In this document: positions 28,929 through 39,027 of the stretch, one piece after another
Layout: the number at the start of each line of letters is the position of its first letter
Position numbering within the stretch: the stretch's first letter is position 1
DNA from: Diplonema japonicum
Lineage: Eukaryota; Euglenozoa; Diplonemea; Diplonemida; Diplonemidae
Reading direction: 5' to 3'
Assembly: GCA_964019335.1 (NCBI GenBank)
Contig: OZ025675.1
Span: forward strand, 314,501-378,500
Length of the DNA: 64,000 nucleotides
Translations under genes and position numbers: made by a program
The notes under the pieces: generated by a model
Database searches by the model: none
The model's input: the letters and a program-made list of their open reading frames with translations, nothing else
What the model was told of the DNA's origin: nothing

Positions 28929-29515
28929 AACTCTTTTACCAACAAAATTATGAGGCGTAATTCAATTTTACGGTTTATTATCCGCTTTCTTTCTTTTGGA
29001 AGGGGGGTTTAAGAAAGAAAAAAAAAACGAGAGCTTAAACACTCGGCTCATTTCTGCGGTAAATAATCACTCTTTTTGAAGTTTTGTCGAAGCAAGAGTT
29101 GCTGAGAGTCATGTGTTACAAATAATCTCTTTTTATTAGGCAAAAGAAAAAAAAAAAAGAAGTTTGTAACCTTAACGACACAGCATAGCATTTCTTCAGC
29201 AGAAAAAAAAAAAAAAAAAAAAAAAAAAAGGTAACAAACCTCGACTTTTCGGCAGCCTTGTATGTAACCCTTGTACTCGTGAAAAGAAACTACGGGTAGA
29301 ACGGGGGAGCAATGCGTACTTCCTGCAGGCCCGGAGGCTAGCCCCCTCGAGGCCAGCCATTACACTCGCATAATCTTATCATAAGGAATTCAGGTCGCAA
29401 GGGGGTCGTTAACCGGTCTTACTTCCCCAATAGAAAAAGAATATGAAACATTTGACAAATTCACCACATACCTGTACTGTAAGAGCAGCTCTATCCAGAA
29501 ACAGAGGAAGAAAGT

Positions 29516-29564
<49 letters not shown>

Positions 29565-29868
29565 CACGTAGCTAAAAACACGCTTTTATAGTCAGGTGGA
29601 AGGATCAATCCCGCACCCATCAAGCTAGCAAGAAGGGAAAAAGCTCTAAAAGAATAATTGAAGTGACAAAAGGAGGTCAGTGTTGGTGGTGCCCTGTCTA
29701 CTCCGAGCTGTAGGTAAAAATTCCGCGCTCATGCAGTTTGCTGCCTGTTCGTCACGTTTTCCCACTAGTGCGCTATCGGTTATGACTGACGAGAAGACGA
29801 TGGCGAGCATGGGATGGTGTTTCGTGGTACGAATATCAGAACTCACTAGGACGCTCCAACACCTTTAC
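28929..29868. other. intergenic: A-runs, GA microsatellite, SINE fragment
   Basis: No gene seen. It contains long A-runs (29200-29229), a (GA)n tract at 29521-29562 and a SINE-like fragment at 29673-29790 (GGAGGTCAGTGTTGGTGGTG, TGCAGTTTGCTGCCTGTTCG). Confidence 0.65.
29521..29562. repeat. (AG)21 microsatellite
   Basis: Uninterrupted AG dinucleotides for 42 bp. Confidence 0.95.
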
Positions 29869-31647
29869 TCAGTACAACACCCTCCTCCTCACTATAGTGT
29901 GCCTCTTCGCTATCATCTCCGTCAGCGTGGCTGCAGCAGGTTCATTCGCATAGCCTTTCAGCAACTCCACTGCCTCATCATAGCCATGCCCTTGCAGGTA
30001 TAGTTTCGCTGCCTCGTTGTACTTCACCCAGTACTTCGCCCGAGACTCGTCCAGCTCGTACATCCACTCCTGGCTGAGGTGTTCCATCTGTCTTTGTGCT
30101 GTTCTGTACTGCTGGCTTGTTGCTCCCTCACCTGCCGGTGGTGTCGTGATGTCCGCTTCACCCAGGGCCTCCCACAGGATTGCTTCTTGCTCATGGTCGT
30201 GCTTCACAAAGGTGACCGCCTTGAGAATAATGCGCATTTCTTGTGTGACAGAGGCATCGATGTAAGCGGTGGTGTTGCACACAACCCCAATGCCCCACTC
30301 CGCACCGAGCCTCTCGTACACAGATGTCAGAACCGCCGTGTTCCCCATGATGCTGAACCGCCTCACCTCGTTGTTCCCAAGGTCCCCAACCAGAACCTTC
30401 CCTCCACAAATTGCCACGTTCAGCTCCAAGCCCTTTTCTACCTTCTCGTGTTTTAGTACGGTTGCTGTCTTCACCGCCGCCACTGCGTGTTGGACGCATT
30501 TCCTTGCCGCGTTGAACGAGGCGTGCACGTGGTCCCCGACGAACAGGTCCAGCATCCCCTTCTGTGCACGAACAGCGTGCAGTGCGAACCCGATCACCTT
30601 CGCGTGGAGGCGCATGAACTCCATCGGTTCCGCCTCCGCTGTTTTGATCGAGTTCTTCATGTTCATCACCAGCATCGTCGCCCTTGTGGGTGTCAGAACA
30701 TGAATCTGGACAGGTGAGTCAGACACAGACGTGCGTGTCGTGTGAGACTCCGAGTGGGTGTGTGACCGAGTGTGTGAATATGTACTCTCTCCACCGGAAC
30801 TATCAGAATCGCCACCCCCTTGAAGACAGGACTGCGGGAGGTAAGGTTTATACGACCGGAGGTTCACAAGAATGGTGTGAAGCGCTTCGTGCAGCTTGTC
30901 GGGGAGGTCATCGCGCGACCTTTCGAGTGTCACGCTGGCCTCTTCAAGCTTGAACCCTGCAAGGAAGGAGGCCACGTCGCGTGCTGCAAGAACACCCAGT
31001 TCCAACTTCTGTTTTTCAGCGAGAACCTCATCAGCGAAGCCTCTTGTGAAGTAGAAATCGCAGATGAAGACAGTGATCATCACAAAGTAGGTAAGGGTGC
31101 TTGACGTTATACCGCGCGAGCAAGGAAGGGAAGCGCAGGAACAGACCTCCTCCCAGCGGGTTTCGTTATTGCCGTTGAACCCTGAGCCACCTATGTCGAG
31201 GAGGCCGAAGCGCACTGCGTGCTCTATGTTTGTGATGAGGAGCCAGAGGCAGAGGACCAAGATGACAACGATGGTAGACCTAGCCTTTGTCCTGCAGACA
31301 AGAAATACATCAACAATGATGACAGCAAGAGGCCACATCCTGGGGATCATGGCACCCATGCTGTGGAAGTCCACTAGAATCACCCCGGCTAGGTCGAGGT
31401 ACCCCACAAGCTCTATGAAGGTGTCGGAGGGCTTCTTGTTCACAAACAGCCATATCAAGGCCACGGCATTGCCAGCACCCACCCCGAATGACATATTCAT
31501 CACGGTGGTGCCCGCAGCCAGAGCGCCGATGACCCCGAGGAAAATGGGTGCTGCGAAAAACCAAAATAGAATCTTTTTCCGTTTCGCCATCAGCTCATCG
31601 TCGTCGGGGAGGGTGAGCTTGCTTGCGATCCAGTCTGTAAGCCACAT
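29869..31647 (-). CDS. six-helix membrane protein with pseudo-cyclase domain, paralog 4 (mosaic)
   Basis: 592 residues, start MWLTDWIASKLTLPDDDELM. The N-terminal half resembles the 33306 gene (MWLTDW, KKILFWFF) and the 39028 gene (segment EASVTLERSRDDLPDK). The cyclase-like half, the GEGATSQQYRTAQRQ insert, the last residues RRRVLY and the 3' flank are nearly identical to the 10861 and 21909 genes. The outside loop reads EVCSCASLPCSRG. This gene is therefore a mosaic of two lineages. The cyclase motif line is SIMGNTAVLTSVYERLG, again without the catalytic Asp, Asn and Arg. The A-rich leader is short (AAAAAAAAAGAAC before the ATG). Confidence 0.85.
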   Translation of the reverse strand: MWLTDWIASKLTLPDDDELMAKRKKILFWFFAAPIFLGVIGALAAGTTVMNMSFGVGAGNAVALIWLFVNKKPSDTFIELVGYLDLAGVILVDFHSMGAMIPRMWPLAVIIVDVFLVCRTKARSTIVVILVLCLWLLITNIEHAVRFGLLDIGGSGFNGNNETRWEEVCSCASLPCSRGITSSTLTYFVMITVFICDFYFTRGFADEVLAEKQKLELGVLAARDVASFLAGFKLEEASVTLERSRDDLPDKLHEALHTILVNLRSYKPYLPQSCLQGGGDSDSSGGESTYSHTRSHTHSESHTTRTSVSDSPVQIHVLTPTRATMLVMNMKNSIKTAEAEPMEFMRLHAKVIGFALHAVRAQKGMLDLFVGDHVHASFNAARKCVQHAVAAVKTATVLKHEKVEKGLELNVAICGGKVLVGDLGNNEVRRFSIMGNTAVLTSVYERLGAEWGIGVVCNTTAYIDASVTQEMRIILKAVTFVKHDHEQEAILWEALGEADITTPPAGEGATSQQYRTAQRQMEHLSQEWMYELDESRAKYWVKYNEAAKLYLQGHGYDEAVELLKGYANEPAAATLTEMIAKRHTIVRRRVLY

Positions 31648-33044
31648 GTTCTTTTTTTTTATTTTAAAATATCTAATTGAGTTGAATTTTGAAAAGCTGA
31701 GGTAGTAAAAGGAGCAAAAGAAAGAAAGAAAAAAGTGTTTTCCATATGACTATTTGTCTTTTTGTTGTTTGCACGAGCAAAATTAGATTTAAAAAAAAAA
31801 AAAGACAAGCTGTGAACGTTGTTTTTCTTTTCTTTTTTTTTCTTCTTTTCCTCGGCCAAAGTTGGTTATAAAGAATTTTGAAAAGTTAAATATTTGTAAC
31901 AAAGAAAAAAAAGAAGAAGAAAAAAAACTAATCCTGCTGCGAAAGAACTTTCGTTGTCTTCTCGTCCAGTTCTACTTGTTTTTGCGCACAGAAAGATGAG
32001 GAGCGGGGGAGGGAGTTTAAATTTGGCACCTTTTACTGCATTATAACTAAGATAGTGCAGTGACGAGTCCTCTAGAAAAAGAAATATATGAGTTAAGGGA
32101 AGTCTTTGTGAGACGCCCCCTTTAAAAAAAGAATAGAAAGGAGGGGAAGAAAGTAAAAAGAAGAAGAAGAAGAAAAAAAAAAGGGTTTTTTATTTTTATC
32201 TTCTTCTTCTTTTTTTTTTTTTCTTTCCTACAGAAAGAATAGAGGAAATATAGGAACCCCCGATGGAACGGGGAAAATGTATTGAAAAACAAAAAAAAAT
32301 AAAAAAAAAAAAATAAAAAACCAGATATTTACTGGGATAGCGCAACAGAGTTGGATTGAAGCAGTGTGAAGGTGCTTGGCGACACCTCCCCCGTTAAGCG
32401 GGGGAAACGTGCGGGCCGAAATCCGGTAACATATCCACTTTCTGTCAGGCAAAAATGGATAGTTAACATATAAACAAAAAAAACCTTTATAAACAGAAAG
32501 ATTTAGTGTGTAAAACCCCTTTTCCCTTTGAGTTTCGGATATAGATAAAAGATCAATGAAACGCACTTTAAAAAAAAAAAAGAAAGAAAGAAAGGTACCC
32601 CTTTCTCTAAGACGCAGCGAACAAGTTCATTTCATACGAAAAGAAGACAAGAGTTCCTTTTTTCTTTTCTCTCTTTTTTTTATTTTTTTTTTTATCGTAG
32701 GTTTCCGTCTTTGTTGTCATCCGTTGTTTCTAGACCAAAAGGGGTGGGGGTAGAAAAAAAGAAAAGTCAAAAAAAGTAGAAGGATTAAAAAAAACAAAAA
32801 CATAAAAGAAAGAAAAGGGGGATCAACCTAAACTAAAGGCGACAGAAAGATGGAACAGTGAATGGAACAGAGGTATAAACAAGAAGAGAGAAACACCCGA
32901 TTCATCTGTGGTGCCTTTCCTCCCTACTTCCGTTCCTTTTGACCAAACTTCTAAACAACATAACACAAGACACCCCCCTTTGTTTTCTTTCTTCTTTCTT
33001 TTATAAAGTTTTCTTTTTTTCTCCCTCCGGTATAAAAAGAGTCG

Positions 33045-33118
33045 GTTTGATTGTTGTTTGTGCACGGGGAGGTTAACCTGTACAAGGATAAGCCCAACAA
33101 TGCTACCACTACTCTTTT
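33045..33118 (+). repeat. GGTTAACCTGTAGAAGGATAAGCCC dispersed repeat, copy 1
   Basis: Core: TTGATTGTTGTTTGTGCAC, then GTTAACCTGTA, AAGGATAAGCCCAACAATGC and ACCACTACTCTTTTT. Further copies: 37984-38095, 38432-38545, 41305-41395 and 43570-43640, with a remnant at 50617-50660. Several continue into TAGCAATAACAATTCATT. Non-coding. No tRNA or other known RNA recognised. Confidence 0.8.
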
Positions 33119-33148
33119 TTAGATTTTACAAAAAAAAAAAAAAAAAAA

Positions 33149-33286
33149 TATATATGAGTTAAAGGAGGCCGGTGTTGGCGGCGCCCTGCACAAGAACTGT
33201 ACCGGTGATGACCGACGAGGAGGTCAACAGCGAACAACACATCTGATATTTTTCTTATATTTTCATGTTATCCCCACCACCTAAAA
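33149..33286 (+). repeat. SINE-like repeat, internally deleted copy
   Basis: It has the head (TATGAGTTAAAGGAGGCCGG, TGTTGGCGGCGCCCTGCACA) and tail (CCGGTGATGACCGACGAGGA, GGTCAACAGCGAACAACACA) of the 43029-43372 element but lacks about 190 bp between AAGAACTGT and ACCGGTGATG. It ends in CCCCACCACC and an A-run. Confidence 0.8.
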
Positions 33287-33305
33287 AAAAAAAAAAAAAA
33301 AGCAA

Positions 33306-35030
33306 TCAGTACAACACCCTCCTCCTCACTACAGTGTGCCTCTTCGCTATCACCTCTGTCAATACGGCCGCAGCAGGTTCATTCGCATAGCTTTTCAGCA
33401 ACTCCACTGCCTCATCATAGCCATGTCCTTGCAGGTACAGCTTCGCTGCCTCGTTGTACTTCACCCAGTACTTCGCCCGAGACTCGTCCAGTGCGTACAT
33501 CCACTCCTGGTCTAGGTGAGCTGTCAGGCTTGCAGTGGGTGTCTGCTGTTCCTCACATATTGCTTCCCATAAGATTGCTTCCTGTTCTTTGTCATGCTTC
33601 ACAAAGGTGACCGCCTTGAGGACAATGCGCATTTCTTGTGTGACAGAGGCGTCCATGTAGGCAGCAGTGTTGCACACAACCCCAATGCCCCACTCCGCAC
33701 CGAGCCTCTCGTACACAGATGACAGAACCGCCGCGTGTCCCATGATGCTGAACCGCCTCACCTCGTTGTTCCCAAGGTCTCCCACCAGAACCTTCCCACC
33801 GCACACGGCCACGTTCACTTCGACTCCCTTCTCGTGTTTTAGTACGGTTGCTGTCTTCACCGCCGCCACTGCGTGTTGGACGCATTTCCTTGCCGCGTTG
33901 AACGAGGCGTGCACGTGGTCCCCGACGAACAGGTCCAGCATCCCCTTCTGTGCACGAACAGCGTGCAGTGCGAACCCGATCACCTTCGCGTGGAGGCGGC
34001 TGAACTCAACAGGTTCCGCCTCCGCCAGCTCTATCGAGTTCTTCATGTTCATCACCAGCATCGTCGCCCTTGTGGATGTCAGCATGTGAAGGACAACAGG
34101 TGCCTCAGACATCATGGACGGCGTCTGTGCTGTGTGCGACTCCGACATGGTGTGGGAGAAATAACTTTCGCCTCCGTCAGAACTATCAGAATCGCCACCC
34201 CCCTGCAAACAGGACTGGGGGAGGTAAGGTTTATACGACCGGAGGTTCACAAGAATGGTGTGAAGCGCTTCGTGCAGCTTGTCGGGGAGGTCTTCCTTCG
34301 AAAGGTCGAGGTGGGCGTCTGCCTCTTCAAGCTTGAACCCTGCAAGGAAGGAGGCCACGTCGCGTGCTGCAAGAACACCCAGTTCCAACTTCCGTTTTTC
34401 AGCGAGAACCTCATCAGCGAAACCCCTTGTGAAGTAGAAGTCGAAAAGAAAAATGACCATCACAACAAAGAAGCTATGAGCCACCGTACGTACCCCACGG
34501 GCACAGGGGAGGGTGGTGCAATCGCAGACTTCTTTGAAGCGGGAAGCATGGTCACCGTTGATGTCTGCATCACCTATGTCGAGGAGGCCGAAGCGGATGC
34601 CTTCTTCAACACTGGTAAGGATGAGCCAGAGGCTGAGGCCCACAATAACGACGATGGAGGACCTTGACCGTATTCTGCACACGAGGAACACATCGATGAT
34701 GAGAACTGTGAGGGCCCACATCCTGGGCAGCATGGCTCCCATGTTGTTGAAGTCAATGAAGAACACCCCTAGTAAGTCCGCGTACCCCACAAGCTCTATG
34801 AAGGTGTCGGAGGGCTTCTTGTTCACAAACAGCCATATCATAGCTGTCCCATTACTTGCAACAGCTAAGTAAGATGCGATTCTTATGAAGAATCCCTGCG
34901 CCACACTGCCCACGCTTCCCAGTAGCAACGAACAGGAGAAAAACCAAAACAGGATCTTTTTCCGCTTCGCCATCACCTCATCGTCGTCGGGGAGGGCGAG
35001 CTTGCTAGTGATCCAGTCTGTAAGCCACAT
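33306..35030 (-). CDS. six-helix membrane protein with pseudo-cyclase domain, paralog 5
   Basis: 574 residues, the shortest intact copy. It starts MWLTDWITSKLALPDDDEVM. The outside loop reads INGDHASRFKEVCDCTTLPC. The linker is short (SSDGGESYFSHTMSESHTAQ), and the cyclase part differs at HMLTSTRATML, ELAEAEPVEF and a deletion giving LKHEKGVEVNVAVCGG. The FSIMGHAAVLSSVYERLG line has His where other copies have Asn and cyclases have Asp. The tail QEWMYALDESRAKYW is followed by ELLKSYANEPAAAVLTEVIA. The leader carries an A-run of about 25 followed by TAGGG and AAGAAAAGAA before the ATG. Confidence 0.85.
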   Translation of the reverse strand: MWLTDWITSKLALPDDDEVMAKRKKILFWFFSCSLLLGSVGSVAQGFFIRIASYLAVASNGTAMIWLFVNKKPSDTFIELVGYADLLGVFFIDFNNMGAMLPRMWALTVLIIDVFLVCRIRSRSSIVVIVGLSLWLILTSVEEGIRFGLLDIGDADINGDHASRFKEVCDCTTLPCARGVRTVAHSFFVVMVIFLFDFYFTRGFADEVLAEKRKLELGVLAARDVASFLAGFKLEEADAHLDLSKEDLPDKLHEALHTILVNLRSYKPYLPQSCLQGGGDSDSSDGGESYFSHTMSESHTAQTPSMMSEAPVVLHMLTSTRATMLVMNMKNSIELAEAEPVEFSRLHAKVIGFALHAVRAQKGMLDLFVGDHVHASFNAARKCVQHAVAAVKTATVLKHEKGVEVNVAVCGGKVLVGDLGNNEVRRFSIMGHAAVLSSVYERLGAEWGIGVVCNTAAYMDASVTQEMRIVLKAVTFVKHDKEQEAILWEAICEEQQTPTASLTAHLDQEWMYALDESRAKYWVKYNEAAKLYLQGHGYDEAVELLKSYANEPAAAVLTEVIAKRHTVVRRRVLY

Positions 35031-35716
35031 TTCTTTTCTTCAGGGGGAAATTTAACCCTATTTTTTTTTTTTTTTTTTTTTTTTTGAGTGTGATTGTATT
35101 AGTGGATAGCAGGGGGGGGGGGGAAACAAAAAGGGAATGGGGGGAAAAAAAAAAGGAAAAAAAAAAGAGCAACAAACAAAGGCTGCCTGCTGCGTCATGG
35201 CGCCCCGAAGACAGTGACATAAAGGCTGAGATGAATGCAGAAGGGAATGAACAAGACAGAAGAGGGAAAGAGAAAGAAGAAAAAAAAAAGAAGAGGGGGG
35301 GGGGGGGGGGGGAAATGACGTCGTTTAAGAGAGCCTGCGATATGTGACAGGATCGCCTAAATGACAATCACCTCATAATGAAATTTTTTAAAAAAGAAGA
35401 AAGAACGCACATTGGGTATTAGTTGCCACTACACCTTCTTTTTCTTTTATTTTATTTCCTTTTAAATATTTCTTATTTGGCTTCTTCAGATACCAAGCAG
35501 TGCTTTACAAAAAAAAGGAAGTAAAGAAGCTTACCAAAACTACAAATGGGGGGGGGGGGGGAAACGTAACAAAAACATAGAATTTTGAATTTTTAGTTCA
35601 TTCGGGGGGGGTGGGGGGGTTTTTTTTTACTTTTTTTTTTTACCTCGACTCCTTTTAACTACAAAATCAATAACGACAAAAAAGAATTACAATATGTAGT
35701 AAACAAAAGCTGCCCT

Positions 35717-35762
<46 letters not shown>

Positions 35763-35950
35763 CAATAACACTTCATTCACGAGATAAATAAAAAAACCGA
35801 TAAAGACTCCTAAGAATATATGAGTTCAGGTTGTCTTTGTGAGACGCCCCTTTGTTCTCATGCACTCTAACCCCTTCAGCCAACGTTATAAAAGAATAAC
35901 CCCGTCCTACTCTATTACAATTCTTCCACTTCTTTTTTTCTTTTTTTTTC
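35031..35950. other. intergenic: homopolymers and a dispersed repeat
   Basis: Very long homopolymers: T near 35060-35085, G near 35296-35312 and T41 at about 35720-35760. A copy of the ATATATGAG/GAGACGCCCC repeat lies at 35817-35880. No gene. Confidence 0.65.
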
Positions 35951-36268
35951 TTTTTCACTCTTCGTCATTTTTTTCACTCACTACGGCTTCAAAGCGAAAG
36001 AATGGGTCTTGTTGGAAGAATGTACCCAACCGGTGGGGTATTTTGACTATTTTTGGCCATCTGAAGCCACGTCCCCTTAAAAATGCCACGGCGAAATAGC
36101 TACCCCATATTACCTTAGACCCGTGTGAAGAAAACAATGAAAGCAGTGAAGAGTGAGTGACTCAAATGACGAGCCGCCAAATGAGCCATTATTTAACACT
36201 CGTTACCGAAAATTCGGGAACTCGAGTTAAAATAATGACTCACTAATTTGTTGGCAAGTAGCTATTTT
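35951..36268. repeat. CACTCTTCGTCATTT repeat, copy 1 (shortened)
   Basis: Shares CACTCTTCGTCATTTTTTTC, AATGTACCCAACC, TATTTTGACTATTTTTGGCC, AAGCAGTGAAGAGTGAGT and GCCGCCAAATGAGCCATTAT with 56670-57206 but lacks internal blocks. The ACTCTTCGTCATTT segment recurs inverted as AAATGACGA near 36160-36172. Non-coding. Confidence 0.75.
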
Positions 36269-36672
36269 TTTTTTTTTTCTCGCTCTTTTGTTTCTTTATC
36301 TTTTTTCCAGAAATTCAGCAACTTGACCAAACACTGGCTTAAACCAAAAAGACAAAAAAGGAATATTGTCCCCCCCCCCCCCCAGCCACGAATTGAAAGA
36401 ATAATCTGTATCATTTTTTTTTTAAAAGCTAGTTTTGTTAGTTTGTCATGACCCAACTCTAGGAAGGCAATGTTTGTAATAATTGCAGTGGGTAGAAGAG
36501 AGAAGAACGAAGAAAAAAAAAAAGAAGAAGAAAAAAGAAAAAATGCTTATTGTTTGGGGGGTATTTCCCTCAAGTTGTCTGGAAAAAAAAAAATAAAGAA
36601 ACGGGAAACGGAAACACTGCACCTTTCCACCTTTTCACAGAATTCCGTTCCCATGGCTACCTGGCAACCAGG

Positions 36673-36708
<36 letters not shown>

Positions 36709-36934
36709 AGAGAAAAATAATAATATCGTCACAGGGTACACGTGCAGACGTGCAGGAAGAACACACGGCTACAGGATAGAGAAAAGTATAGCAACTTTAC
36801 AACAAAATCAATCGCAGGGAAAAGAGGTGAATCCTTAGTCTACCCCCCTGAACGCTGTCGTACTTGTTTGTTGTTGTTGTTGTGATGAGGCCGAGTTAAT
36901 GTCAAAATAAGTTAACTGTCTACCAACGGACCAG

Positions 36935-36973
<39 letters not shown>

Positions 36974-37159
36974 ACCATTCTAACGAACGTCGGGGCCACC
37001 TGTAATGCCCCCACATGTCCTAATTCTAGAGAGAGGGTGCCGTCCACAAGGAACTCCTATTTTTCCGGCTTTGCCGTCTACCGCCCAAATTGAATAATAG
37101 TGATGTGCCATAGAGCTATCACTCCTCATAATTTTAAAGGGTTCGGACTGGCGTTTTTA

Positions 37160-37192
<33 letters not shown>

Positions 37193-39027
37193 CAATTCGT
37201 ACATATAGAGAGGCTCGTTGGTAGGTGGTTAAATATAAAAAAAAAAAAATATTTATTCTTTATTTATATGAGTTATTATAGGAAGTTTTTGTGAGACGCC
37301 CCCTTGTTCTCATCCACTACTTGCATCTATCTCCTTTTCAGCAGCGGTTTAAGGTAAACGTATTTTTTGTGTTTTCTTTTTCATTTTTTCCTTTTTTTTC
37401 TTCCCTCCCCCCCCCCCCCCCCGGCGACAACGGTAACACTAACCAATGGTGAGGCCTTTTTTTATTTTAGTGTTAGTGGCTTGCTTTTTTTTTCTCATGG
37501 GGGGGGTTCTTTTTTTAAATTTTATTTTATTTTATTCAGGATTTCTTTTTTTTTTCTACACCCAGCTGTTACACCATAATGTTCACAAAGCAAAAAAAAA
37601 AAAAAAAAAGAAAGAAATAAAAGGAAAAAAAAAGAAAACCTGTGAGAAAAGCTAGCATAATAAGTGAATCTACTAGAAATTAGTGTTTTTTTTATATAAA
37701 AAAAAAGAAAAAAGAAGAAGCTTTAAATAAATATAACAACGCCGTGCCACTTATTCTTAATAGCAAAGTAACAAGAAAAATTCATCAGTCAGAAAATAAA
37801 TATATTGACAGATAGGAGAGTTCATTTCTTACTTTGTTTGGCAAAAGAATATTTCAGAAGACAAAAAGGTTAAAACTGTGCTAACCAGCGCACAATTCCC
37901 TTCTCACTTTGACTGACACACGAAAATAAAAACAAGGGGAAGAAGGTGATGGGAACGAGAACAGAGAAGTGTTTAAAAAAGAGTCGGTTTGATTGTTGTT
38001 TTGTGCCACAGGGGGGGGGGGGGGGGGGGGGGTTAACCTGTAGAAGGATAAGCCCAACTATGCCACCACTACTCTTTTAGCAATAACAATTCATTATCAA
38101 AATATCCGGCTGGTTTTCACCAGTTGCTGTCTGGTGCTGTTTATCGCGATGAGATGGACGGCATCTGGGCGAGAAACATTGCTTGGGGTCGTGCTAGGTA
38201 TGGGGCGGTTTGGCCCGAGGAAATGAACACCCATCTGGAGCCTCGGCCTTTCTTTCTTTAAAAAAAAAGAAGAAGAACAAAACAAAATACCTATAAAGAA
38301 AAAAATCAATTTCGTCCTCTTTGACCTCAAATTAAATGTTTAGATTTATTCGGGGCACAGAAAAAATTCACTATGATAGGAACGAAGTGGTTAACAACGG
38401 CCCGAAAAAAAGAAGAGAAAAAAAAAAGAGGCGGTTGATTGTTGTTTGTGCACAGCCAGGGGTTAACCTGTAGAAGGATAAGCCCAACAATGCTACCACT
38501 ACTCTTTTTCTTTTTCTTTTTTTAGCAATACCAATTCATTTGTCAATATATTTGTCATTGAAGTTTTGTCAGTTGAAAAGCCCCCCTTTTATCGTGAAAA
38601 AAAGAAAAGGAAAAAAGAAACGGAGGGGGAAACTAGCTTAAGTTTCTCCATTTTTTTTTTGTTTTGTTTTTTTTTTTTTTTTTTGTTTATGCGCACGAGC
38701 GGTTTTACCTAATAAAATTTCTCATCACGCATGCCATCGACTAGTTTTTTTTTAGTTTTCGACAATAATAAGTAGAATTGTTTATGCATAAGGGGGAAAA
38801 AAAGAAGGAAGAAACTATTCTTGAAAAAAAAAAAAAAAAAATGAAAAAAAGAAATAAAACAGAATCATTGAAGAAAATAGTGGACCCCGTTAAAACGGGT
38901 TATAGATATACCTCTCCCCTCCTTTTTTTTCTTTTTTAATAAAAAGCTCACACTCACTTACCTTTCAGCATGACTACTGTGTCAGCAAAAGCAAGACTTT
39001 GGGTTTTTCTTTGTTAGAAAAGAGATA
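36269..39027. other. intergenic: repeat fragments, no gene
   Basis: Holds A-runs and T-runs (36671-36705, 36935-36963, 37165-37192), G22 near 38011-38032 and an ATATGAG/GAGACGCCCCC repeat (37264-37335). It also holds two GGATAAGCCC repeats (37984-38095, 38432-38545), a LINE 3' fragment (38105-38230), a CACTATGATAGGAACGAAGT repeat (38370-38405) and a GTGCGCAC-family copy (38668-38775). Confidence 0.65.
38105..38230 (-). pseudogene. 5'-truncated 3' end of the 57262-63850 LINE family
   Basis: GCGATGAGATGGACGGCATC, TGGGCGAGAAACATTGCTTG, GTCGTGCTAGGTA and GGGGCGGTTTGGC match 57362-57432, the last codons of that LINE's ORF2. The rest of the element is absent, as expected for aborted reverse transcription. 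A frame equivalent to FLAQMP is partly kept, but no ORF survives. Confidence 0.8.

Larger units (their letters stand above)
31648..33305. other. intergenic: dispersed repeats, no gene
   Basis: Contains an ATATATGAG/GAGACGCCCCC repeat (32087-32122), a GGTTAACCTGTA/GGATAAGCCC repeat (33045-33118) and a partial SINE (33149-33286). The rest is A- and T-rich low complexity. ORFs here are short and encoded largely by homopolymers. Confidence 0.6.
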
